Source of the DNA: Spongiactinospora rosea
GTDB taxonomy: Bacteria > Actinomycetota > Actinomycetes > Streptosporangiales > Streptosporangiaceae
Reading direction: 5' to 3'
DNA length: 64,000 nucleotides
Assembly (NCBI RefSeq): GCF_003315795.1
Contig: NZ_QMEY01000006.1
Span: 310,001-374,000 of the forward strand
A model generated the notes under the pieces. The model was given only the letters and a program-made list of their open reading frames with translations, had not been told where the DNA came from and did not search any database. Positions 37,982 to 45,151 of the stretch are shown one piece after another. Both the position numbers and the translations under genes were made by a program. Each line of letters begins with the position of its first letter. Positions within the stretch are counted from its first letter, which is position 1.

Positions 37982-38668
37982 ATGGCCCGGCACGAGCTGA
38001 CCGTGCTCGACCCCGCCGAACCAGCGGGCCTGGCGGGGGTGACCCATGTGCGCGCGGACGTGACCGCGCCCGGCGCGCTGGACGCCGTCGCCGGGATGGA
38101 CGCCGTGGTCCACCTGGCGGCGGTCGTCCCGCGGGACGACGCGGCCCCGGGTGTCCGCGGCGTTCGCGGTGAACGTCGGCTCCGTCCACGCCGCCCTGGC
38201 GGCGGCACGCCGCCATGGGTGCCGCGGTTCGTGCACGTCAGCACGATGGCGGTGTACTCCGGCTACGGCGTACGTCCGGTGGACGTGACCCGCCCACCGG
38301 ACGCGCACGAGCCGTACGGCCTGTCCAAGCGGCTGGCCGAGGAGGTCTGCCGCACCCTCGCGGCAGGCGGCGGCATCACCGCGCTGTCCCTGCGGCTGGC
38401 CTACCCCACGCCGGACGCCGACTGGCCCCTGTGGCGCCCCCCGGCCGGCCGGCCGCCCCAGCGCCTCACCCTGGCCGACGGCTCCCCCATCGCCGCCCTG
38501 TCCGCCGCCGACACGGCGGCGGCCCTGGAGGCGGCCCTGCACTACGAGGGCCCCTGGCGCGCCTTCGCCATCACCGCCGCCCCGGCCACGGTGACCGCCG
38601 ACGACACCCCTGCCACCCTCGGCTGGCGCCCGTCCGGAACGACCCGTCAGGGCGCCGGCACCGCGTAG
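37982..38668 (+). pseudogene. NAD-dependent epimerase gene, 5'-truncated, with two compensating frameshifts
   Basis: The frame begins at ARHELTVLDPAEP, which corresponds to about residue 25-30 of an extended short-chain dehydrogenase; the Gly-x-x-Gly-x-x-Gly nucleotide loop is missing. VVHLAAVVPRDD follows, then an extra G near 38150 throws the frame off, the expected VSAAFAVNVGSVHAALAAA is readable one frame over, and a missing G near 38218 restores it before VPRFVHVSTMAVYSGYG. The catalytic YGLSK motif and the C-terminus are still intact. Without the Rossmann loop it cannot work as an NAD enzyme. Confidence 0.8.
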
Positions 38669-38680
38669 GTCAGCGCCTGA

Positions 38681-40258
38681 TCATTCGCCGCGGATCGCCG
38701 GTTCCCTGGCCCAGAAGGCGCATTGGTGGGCGGCGGCAACGTCGGCCGGTCCCGTTGGCGCGGGTGGGGCCGCCAGGGATTGTGTGCTGGGGCGGGCCGG
38801 ATGGAAGGCCGGCCAGTGGGGCAGGCCGGGCGCGTTGGGATCGCCGGTGCGGGCGAACGTCGTCCAGTATTCGATCATGGTGGTGGACAGCCGCCGCGCG
38901 CGGGCGCCGAGGCCGGGGGCGGGGAAGAGGTAGGCCAGTTCCGCGCCGTGGGCGGCTCCGAGCGGGAAGTCCGAGTTCGGGATCTCGGTCAGCACGTCCT
39001 CACCGGCGAACTCGAACGCGTACGTGCGCACCCGCCGGGCCATGCTCCGGTTCCGCTCGTACGCCGGGCAGGCGAACACGACGTCGGTGGTCACCGCCGC
39101 CCAGGCCAGCCCCGGGGAGGCGTACCGGCCGGCGGGGTAACGGCGGGCGACGCGGCCCGCCCGCTCGCCGAACGCGCGTCGCAGCAGCTCCGCGTAGGTC
39201 CGGGCGGTGATCGGCGTGCCGGGCAGTTCGTAGAAGAGGGCGACCATGTACCGCATCTCGTCGCGGGTGGCGCCGGAGATGACCGGGACGCGGTGGAACG
39301 CCCCGCTGGCCAGGGCGCGTTCGGGGTCTCGCGGAAGCACCGAGCTGCCGAACGCCGGGGTGATGAACCGGTCGTGCAGCGGCAGCAGGCGCTCGGCGGG
39401 CACCCGGCGCAGGCAGGCCAGGGCGGTCGCCGGGTCGGCGCAGCCGAGCCCGGCGGCGAGGCGGGCCCCGTCGGCCTGCCGGTCGGCGACGGACGGCCAC
39501 TGGCGGAAGGCGGTCACGCCGGGGAACATGGCACCGGCCGGTACCGTGCCGGTACAGGGGGCGCTCTGCATGATCGCGCGCTGGAAGAGCCCGGCCGCCC
39601 CCGGTGACGCAAGGTGGGCGCAGACGCTCTTGCCCCCGGCGGACTCCCCGAACAAGGTGACGTTGCCGGGATCGCCGCCGAACGCGGCGGCGTTGCGGCG
39701 TACCCAGCGCAGGGCCGCCTGCTGGTCCTCCAGGGCGAACCCTCCGGAACCGGCCAGGCCCGGGTGGGCGAACAGCCCGAAGACGCCCAGCCGGTAGTTG
39801 ACGGTGACGACGATGACGTCCCCGGTCGTGGCCAGGCGGCGGGCGGCGAAGTCGCTGCCGGCGCCCTCGACGAACCCTCCGCCGTGCAGCCACACCATCA
39901 CCGGCCTGCGCCCGCGGGAGCCGCCGGGGACGGTGACATCGAGGTAGAGGCAGTCCTCCGACGCGCCGCCCGGCCGCCCCGGGGGCGCGGGCTGGGCGCA
40001 GCGCGGGCCGGGCTCGGCGGCGTCGCGGACACCGGCCCACGGCCGGGCGGGCGCGGGCGAACGCCAGCGCCGGTCACCGACGGGGGCGGCGGCGTAGGGG
40101 ATGCCGTGGAACACGCGGTGGCCGCCCGCCTCGACGCCTTTCACCCAGCCCAGATCCGTGCGGACCAGCGCGTCCTGGTGGACGGCCGCCACGGCGGGCG
40201 CGGCCGGGAACAGCTGCGCGACGCAGACGGCCAGCGCCGCCCAATATCGCCCCCTCAC
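38681..40258 (-). CDS. Secreted type-B carboxylesterase
   Basis: 525 residues of the alpha/beta-hydrolase carboxylesterase family with a signal peptide (RYWAALAVCVAQLFPAAPAVA). Oxyanion region VMVWLHGGGFVEGAG; nucleophile GESAGGKSVCAHLA with the serine in GESAG; the catalytic His is near GAAHGAELAYLF. EDCLYLDV and LRWVRRNAAAFGGDPGNVTLFGESAGG are family marks (the second is broken here into the motif before and at the serine). It hydrolyses esters outside the cell; the substrate is unknown. A GTG start at 40258 overlaps the stop of the small membrane protein. Confidence 0.9.
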   Translation of the reverse strand: MRGRYWAALAVCVAQLFPAAPAVAAVHQDALVRTDLGWVKGVEAGGHRVFHGIPYAAAPVGDRRWRSPAPARPWAGVRDAAEPGPRCAQPAPPGRPGGASEDCLYLDVTVPGGSRGRRPVMVWLHGGGFVEGAGSDFAARRLATTGDVIVVTVNYRLGVFGLFAHPGLAGSGGFALEDQQAALRWVRRNAAAFGGDPGNVTLFGESAGGKSVCAHLASPGAAGLFQRAIMQSAPCTGTVPAGAMFPGVTAFRQWPSVADRQADGARLAAGLGCADPATALACLRRVPAERLLPLHDRFITPAFGSSVLPRDPERALASGAFHRVPVISGATRDEMRYMVALFYELPGTPITARTYAELLRRAFGERAGRVARRYPAGRYASPGLAWAAVTTDVVFACPAYERNRSMARRVRTYAFEFAGEDVLTEIPNSDFPLGAAHGAELAYLFPAPGLGARARRLSTTMIEYWTTFARTGDPNAPGLPHWPAFHPARPSTQSLAAPPAPTGPADVAAAHQCAFWAREPAIRGE

Positions 40259-40449
40259 GCCCGGTGACCCTGCAGCCGAGCCGCCACGGCCACGACGAGC
40301 CCCAGCAGCCCCACGGCCACGCCCGCCCACGGCGGCAGGTCGGCGGCGCGGCCGGCCACCGCCAGCAGCCCCCAGTCGGTCCCCCAGAGCCATCTGGTCA
40401 GGGCGTTGCCGAAGCCCTGGATCATCAGCAGCACACCTACGATCATCAT
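40255..40449 (-). CDS. Small two-helix membrane protein
   Basis: 64 residues with two hydrophobic helices (IVGVLLMIQGFGNAL and WAGVAVGLLGLVVAVAARL). The ATG at 40449 follows GGAGG (40460-40464) at a good distance. It overlaps the carboxylesterase start by four bases and lies divergent from the TetR gene, so these two genes probably form the TetR-controlled unit. The function is unknown. Confidence 0.75.
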   Translation of the reverse strand: MMIVGVLLMIQGFGNALTRWLWGTDWGLLAVAGRAADLPPWAGVAVGLLGLVVAVAARLQGHRA

Positions 40450-40489
40450 GACGTCGCATCCTCCGGTCACCCAGAAAATCAATACACTC

Positions 40490-40543
40490 GTACGGTAATA
40501 TCGCATCTAAGCACAGTAGAGCAAGTCAGTTGTACCGATATAT
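40490..40543. promoter_or_regulatory. Probable TetR operator region with repeated GTAC elements
   Basis: The AT-rich spacer between the divergent tetR and esterase operons holds two similar 12-base elements, GTACGGTAATAT (40490-40501) and GTACCGATATAT (40532-40543), nine of twelve bases equal, whose starts are 42 bases (about four helical turns) apart. This is where the TetR protein would be expected to bind. The exact operator is not proven. Confidence 0.45.
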
Positions 40544-40554
40544 TGGAGTTCGTC

Positions 40555-41175
40555 GTGGGCAAGGGCAGTCGTACGCGAGGGCTGGGCGCCCGGCACGAGG
40601 AGCGGCGGCGGCAGATCGCGGAGGCGCTGCTGGCGATCATCGACCGGCACGGGCTCGACGCGGTGAGCCTGCGTGACGTGGCGGCCGAGGCGGAGGTCTC
40701 GCTGGGCGCCGTCCAGCACTATTTCCGCAGCAAGGACGAGATGCTGCTGTTCGCCCTCGACTACATCAGCGAGCGCGGGACCGAGCGGATCCAGCGCAAC
40801 CTCGGCCAGGGCGAGCGCCCGCCGCGCGCCATAGTGCGCGACATCCTGGCCGAACTGGTGCCCGCCGACGACCAGCGGCGCGCCGAACTGCGCATCGCGA
40901 CCGCGTTCACCGCCCGCTCGCTGGTGAGCCCGAACCTGGCCGACCACCTGCGCACGGGCTACGCCGCCCTGCACGACGTGCTGGCCCTGCTCATCCGGCA
41001 CGCCCAGGACGCCGGCGAGATGCCCGCGGCCCTGGACCCCGAACGGACGGCGGCGACGCTGTTCGCGCTGGCCGAGGGCCTGGGCACGCATGTGCTCATC
41101 GGGCACCGCGACCCGCAGGGGGCGCTGGCCATCCTGGACGAGCACCTCGACCGGCTCGCCGCCACCGCCCGATGA
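40555..41175 (+). CDS. TetR-family regulator
   Basis: 206 residues. N-terminal helix-turn-helix VSLRDVAAEAEVSLGAVQHYFRSKDEMLLFAL preceded by RRQIAEALLAIIDRHGLDA; the C-terminal ligand domain matches the TetR_C_6-like (BetI) group. It starts at a GTG with TTGGAG upstream. It is divergent from the small membrane protein/esterase pair and most likely represses them; the ligand is unknown. Confidence 0.9.
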   Translation: MGKGSRTRGLGARHEERRRQIAEALLAIIDRHGLDAVSLRDVAAEAEVSLGAVQHYFRSKDEMLLFALDYISERGTERIQRNLGQGERPPRAIVRDILAELVPADDQRRAELRIATAFTARSLVSPNLADHLRTGYAALHDVLALLIRHAQDAGEMPAALDPERTAATLFALAEGLGTHVLIGHRDPQGALAILDEHLDRLAATAR

Positions 41176-41177
41176 GC

Positions 41178-41196
41178 TCCACCGGCTTGCCGGAGC
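41178..41196. terminator. Hairpin after the TetR gene
   Basis: CCGGC at 41182-41186 and GCCGG at 41189-41193 pair around a TT loop just beyond the TetR stop, with partial extension (CTC and AG) on the outside. Confidence 0.5.
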
Positions 41197-41211
41197 GGCC
41201 GATACTCATTA

Positions 41212-41223
41212 GGGTCGGGACCG
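41212..41223 (+). promoter_or_regulatory. GGTC-N2-GACC palindrome 3 with an orphan gene start
   Basis: GGGTCGGGACCG: the core GGTC-GG-GACC. It ends 25 bases before ATG 41249, which is preceded by GGAAGGGA and reads Met-Ala-Ala-Phe-Asp before running into the reversed permease fragment. This is the promoter and first five codons of a deleted gene. The same palindrome lies at the same distance from two other starts (41812 and 43184). Confidence 0.6.
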
Positions 41224-41265
41224 ATATTAGGCGGCGGGAAGGGACGGGATGGCGGCTTTCGACGC

Positions 41266-41457
41266 CACAGGAAGACGAACACACCGAGGGTGGCCAGGAT
41301 CGGCTTGGCCGGCGGCAGCACGATCCGCACGTACATCCGCCACTCGGAGGTCCCGTCCACCTTCGCCGCGTCGAACAGCTCGTCGGGCAGGTCCCTGATG
41401 AACTGCCGCATCAGGAACACCGCCTGCGAGTTGGCCGGCGTGGGGACGATCATCCCC
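41266..41457 (-). pseudogene. Internal fragment of a sugar ABC transporter permease (MalG type)
   Basis: About 64 codons: GMIVPTPANSQAVFLMRQFI, DLPDELFDAAKVDGTSEWRM and RIVLPPAKPILATLGVFVFLW. The middle contains the EAA loop (ELFDAAKVDG) that contacts the ATPase. It lacks the first three or four membrane helices and the last one. On the 5' side it runs directly into the broken substrate-binding protein gene, so the end of that gene, the first permease and the start of this one were removed by one deletion. Confidence 0.8.
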
Positions 41458-41812
41458 AGTAGGTGTCCACTCCGCCGAAGTCGGAGACCAGGCTCGATCG
41501 TGCCCTGCTGGGCGTACTGCGGGATCTGGTCGGGGCCGAGGAGCACCAGATCGAAGCCCTTCTTGGAGGCGAGCGCCGTGGTCGCCTTCTCCTGGCGGCC
41601 CTCCCAGGGCTGCAGGTCGATCTTGACGTCGATGGCCGGGTCGGCCGCCTCGAAGTCCTTTTCCACCTTGTCCCAGAAGGTCTTGCTCTTCGCCTGATCT
41701 TCGATGACGGGGTACATCCACAGCGTCACGGTGGACTTGCCCGAACCGGATCCGCACCCGGCCGGCGCGACTCCGAGGCGGCCGCGAGGCCGGCCGCAAC
41801 CAGCCTCCTCAT
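41458..41812 (-). pseudogene. 5' fragment of a sugar ABC substrate-binding lipoprotein gene
   Basis: The gene starts at the ATG at 41812 (AAGGAAGG upstream) with MRRLVAAGLAA, shifts frame inside the signal peptide, and continues in another frame with APAGCGSGSGKSTVTLWMYP (lipobox cysteine), VEKDFEAADPAIDVKIDLQPWEGRQEK and GFDLVLLGPDQIPQYAQQG. A second shift occurs near 41490, after which VSDFGGVDTYWG is readable one frame over. Only about 110 of roughly 420 residues remain. The product would have bound a sugar outside the cell. Confidence 0.8.
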
Positions 41813-41839
41813 CGGAGCCTTCCTTTCTACGGTTAATAC

Positions 41840-41851
41840 CGGTCCTGACCG
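41840..41851 (-). promoter_or_regulatory. GGTC-N2-GACC palindrome 2 before the binding-protein gene
   Basis: CGGTC-CT-GACCG, a perfect inverted repeat. It lies 27 bases upstream of the substrate-binding-protein start at 41812 and is flanked by AT-rich sequence (TTAATAC and AAAC). It shares the core and position with the sites at 41212 and 43147. Confidence 0.65.
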
Positions 41852-41936
41852 AAACCCAGTGTGGGGGGAGATGACAGGTCAATGCCCGAGACATGACCGT
41901 GACTCCGCGTCACCCGGGAGCGGGATCCGATATCGG

Positions 41937-43134
41937 TCACGTTATCGGCCCGGGGATCGGCCCGGACAAATCACGCAAAGCCTCGCATAGCGCCTCCGCG
42001 ATGGCGGCGGCGTGCTCGTCCGTGTAGTTCTCGTTCCAGTCCACGACCAGCAAGGTCTCGGCCACAGGACACCTGGCGGGCTCTGTGACGGTCGCCGGGA
42101 GGGGGAAACACGACGTCCCGTACACCGGGCCGCGCCACACCGGCGCGCGGTGCAGCGGCTCGTCCAGATATCCGGCCCGGGCCGGGATTCCGGCCGCGCG
42201 CAGCCGTGCGGCGACCTCGCCCGCCCCTCCGCCGGGCAGGACGATCGGGAACAGCCACCATGCGTGGCCCTCGGTCCGCGGCAGGCGCAGCAGCCCTGCC
42301 TCGGACGGCCCGCGCAGCGCCAGCGGCCGGCAGTTCCGCGGTACGGTGGCGGGCCGCGACCACTCCGGGCAGCTTGGCCAGTTGCGCGCGGGCGACCGCG
42401 GCCGAAAGCTCGGTCATCCGGTAGTTGAGCCCGAAGTTCGCGTGCGGGCGGCCCGCCGCGCGGTCCCAGCCCTTGTCGGAGAACAGCCGCATCCGCCGGG
42501 CGAGCCCGTCGTCGTCGGTGATCACCAGCCCGCCGTCCCCGCAGGTGATGTGCTTCCACTGCTGCAGGCTGAAGCAGCCCACCTGGCCGGTCCTGCCCAC
42601 CAGGGCTCCGTCCGGCGATTCGGCCGGCCACGCCTGGGCGCAGTCCTCGATCAGGGTCAGCCCGTGCTCGTCGGCCAGCGCTCGCAGCTCCCCCATCCGG
42701 GCCGGGGCGCCGAACAGGTGGACCGCCATGACGGCCCGGGCACGGGGGCCGATCAGGGCGGCGACGGCGGCGGGATCGAGATTGCCGTCGGCGGGATCGA
42801 CGTCGGCGAAGACAGGAACCGCGTTCTGCGCCAAGATGGGGGCCACGGTCCCGAAGTCCGTGATCGGTGTCGTGATGATCTCGTCTCCGGGGTCCGGTGC
42901 GGCGGCCACCACCGACAGGTGGAGCGCGGCGGTGCCGGAGCTGCAGGCGATCGCGTGGCGGGAGCCGTACATCTCCCGCATTTCGCGTTCGATCTCCCGC
43001 GCCCCGGTGCCCCAGACCGAGTTCAGCATGCCGGAACGGATCACCCGCTCGGCCGCGGCCACCTCCTCGTCACCGAGGCTCCGCCTGTCGGGTTCGGTCA
43101 TGGTCGGGAACTTCAGGGCCAACGGGTACCTCAC
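41937..43134 (-). pseudogene. DegT/DnrJ/EryC1 aminotransferase gene with one frameshift
   Basis: Reads as a sugar/PLP aminotransferase (about 390 residues): RHAIACSSGTAALHLSVVAAA, DPGDEIITTPITDFGTVAPI, LTLIEDCAQAWPAES and the lysine site CFSLQQWKHITCGDGG. After VVAARHRTAE (about 42340) the frame is lost; the continuation LRGPSEAGLLRLPRTEGHAWW to TLLVVDWNENYTDEHA is readable one frame over and ends at 41937. A single indel near 42325-42350 explains this. It would be a normal gene if the shift were a sequencing error. A GTG at 43134 or an ATG at 43101 may be the start. Confidence 0.8.
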
Positions 43135-43143
43135 AAGATAGAA

Positions 43144-43161
43144 TTGCGGTCTTGACCGTAA
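43144..43161. promoter_or_regulatory. GGTC-N2-GACC palindrome 1 in the regulator/aminotransferase divergent promoter
   Basis: TTGCGGTC-TT-GACCGTAA, an 18-base palindrome with two mismatched positions. Its core CGGTCTTGACCG (43147-43158) ends 25 bases before the regulator start at 43184. It also lies just in front of the divergent aminotransferase gene, so one site could govern both. Confidence 0.7.
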
Positions 43162-43183
43162 TAATGAGCCCTGGGAGGCGCGG

Positions 43184-44389
43184 GTGGGAATCGTCATCGG
43201 TGTCGTCGGACCGCACGATCTGGTCGATGACGTCGCCGCCACCTGCGAGGAGCAGCCCGGCACGTCCGCGCTGCGGCTGGACTACGACCACGAGTCGCAG
43301 GCCACCTCGATCGTGGAGGCGCACTCCGGCGCGGTGGAGGGCTGGCTGTTCACCGGGATCGTGCCGTACATGCTCACCCGTGACGCCGACGCGCTCACCC
43401 GGCCGGCGGCGTTCGTCGACTACACCGGCTCGACGCTGCTCAGCGCCCTGGTCCGGCTCCAGCGCGAGAGCCAGGACGTGACCACGCTGTCGATCGACAC
43501 CCTCTCCCCCGCCGACGTGGCGGCCACCTTCACCGAAGCCGGGCTGCCCATCGACGGCCTTCGCACCCTCCCCTACCGCTCCGGAATGACCTCGGCCAAG
43601 GCCGTCGCCTTCCACCGGCGCGGCCCCGAGCACGCCGCGATCACCTGCCTCAGCTCGGTGCACGAGGCGCTGCGCGGGGAGATGCACGTACTGCGCCTGG
43701 CCCCCTCCCCGCACTCGGTGCGGGTCGCGCTGCGCCAGTTGCTGCTCACCGCCGAGGGGCAGGCCCAGGAGGACGCGCAGATCGCGCTCGGGCTGATCGA
43801 GGTGGAGAGCGACGAGGGGCTGCTGCGCGAGGCGGCGGCGCTCGGCGGCACGGTGGCCGCCTTCCGCGGCGGCACCCACCTGCTGGTCACCACCCGCGGG
43901 CCGCTGCACGACGCCACGAGGGGCTTTTCCGGCCTGCCGATGCTGTCCCGGCTGGCCGTCCACAACGCGGTCGTCCGGGTGGGCTTCGGCCTGGGGCGCA
44001 GCGCCGCGGAGGCGGAGAGCCTGGCCCGCAGGGCGCTGGCCCGGGCGCGGCGCATCGGCGAGGTGGCCGCCGTACTGTCGCTGCGCGCCGACACCGACAT
44101 CGTGCTGGAGTCGGTGGGCGCGGCCGCGCCCACCCAGCAGAACCTGGCGGTGATCGCGCGCCGGGTCGGCCTTTCGGTGCCGACCCTCGAAAAGCTCATC
44201 GACGCCCGGACGGCCGCCGGCGGCAAGCCGCTGACCACCCGGGAGATCGCCGACCGGCTCGCGGTGCAGCAGCGGACCGCCCGCCGGATGCTGCACCGCC
44301 TGGAACTCGCCGGGCTCGCCGAACGCACGGGCAACCTGACCAGCGGGACGAGCGGCCGCCCGCTCACCCTCTACCGGCTGACGCTCTAG
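43184..44389 (+). CDS. Transcriptional regulator with sensor, GGDEF-like and winged-helix regions
   Basis: 401 residues, intact. N-terminal part GIVIGVVGPHDLVDDVAATCEE and VEGWLFTGIVPYMLTRD suggests a small periplasmic-binding-like sensor. The middle has RLAVHNAVVRVGFGLGRSAAEAE followed by SLARRALARARR, a pattern seen in GGDEF-like and GTP-cyclohydrolase-like regulator domains. The last 80 residues (PLTTREIADRLAVQQRTARRMLHRLELAGLAER) are a winged helix-turn-helix. I do not know a named member. GGGAGG lies before the GTG. It is the only intact gene in the decayed sugar cluster and probably regulated it. Confidence 0.75.
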   Translation: MGIVIGVVGPHDLVDDVAATCEEQPGTSALRLDYDHESQATSIVEAHSGAVEGWLFTGIVPYMLTRDADALTRPAAFVDYTGSTLLSALVRLQRESQDVTTLSIDTLSPADVAATFTEAGLPIDGLRTLPYRSGMTSAKAVAFHRRGPEHAAITCLSSVHEALRGEMHVLRLAPSPHSVRVALRQLLLTAEGQAQEDAQIALGLIEVESDEGLLREAAALGGTVAAFRGGTHLLVTTRGPLHDATRGFSGLPMLSRLAVHNAVVRVGFGLGRSAAEAESLARRALARARRIGEVAAVLSLRADTDIVLESVGAAAPTQQNLAVIARRVGLSVPTLEKLIDARTAAGGKPLTTREIADRLAVQQRTARRMLHRLELAGLAERTGNLTSGTSGRPLTLYRLTL

Positions 44390-45101
44390 GACAGCCACCG
44401 GGAAAGGCCTTCAGCGACGAACTCGTCGTCGCGCAGCCACGGGTAGGCCGCCCAGATCCGGTCGATCTCGGCGAGCTGCCCCGGGGGCAGCTCCTCGGCC
44501 GGGTCAAGGCACCAGCGCCCGGCCAGCAGCCCCTGCCGCCGCAGCACTTCGTGGATGCCGGGGATGCATCCGTGGAAGCCGTGCACCACGTCGAAGATGG
44601 CGGCGTTGGCGTCGGTGAGGTGCCCGTCCAGGGTGAGCAGCCGCCGTACCGCGCCGTCGTCGCCCGCGCGGGCCCTGCCCGCCTCGTCCAGCAGTTCCAC
44701 CGCGCGCCGCACCCACACCGCCCACTGGCCGAGCAGGCCGCCGACGAACTCCACCTCGACCTCACGGCCGTCCACGACCACCCGGTGCGGGGTGATCAGA
44801 TCGGCCAGGATGTGGTCGTCGTTGCCGGTGTACAGGGCGAGGCGAGGTCGGCCTCGCGTCCGGCGCGGCAGACGCCGTGCAGGACGTCCAGCGTGCGGTA
44901 CCGGTCGAACGGGGCGACCTTGATCCCGGCCACCGACTCGATCGCGGCCAGCCTGGTCCAGAAGTCCCGGGAGAGGACGCGCCCGCCGACCGCCGGTTGC
45001 AGGTAGAAGCCGATCACCGGCAGCACGTCGCCGACCGCCCGCGCCCGCTCGATCAGCGCGTCCTCGGTCAGCTCGCGATGCGGGCTGAGCAGCACCATGT
45101 G

Positions 45102-45151
45102 TTGACGCGCTCCCCGGCTTGAAGGCCGAGGATTCAGCCTGTGCCGCGCGT
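45102..45151 (-). ncRNA. Probable 3' part of the TnpB guide RNA (omega RNA)
   Basis: In IS605 elements the guide RNA comes from the 3' end of tnpB and the element's right end. Here that RNA would end with the hairpin at 45132-45111 and then GCGCGTCAA. The guide that follows on the minus strand, CACATGGTGCTGCTCAGCCC, is host sequence from the interrupted gene. The 5' limit of the RNA, probably inside tnpB, cannot be seen. Confidence 0.5.

Noticed and set aside
40959-41894. A 311-codon frame read as a functional fusion of binding protein and permease
   Set aside because: It lacks most of both proteins, contains frame changes and runs on into the antisense of tetR.
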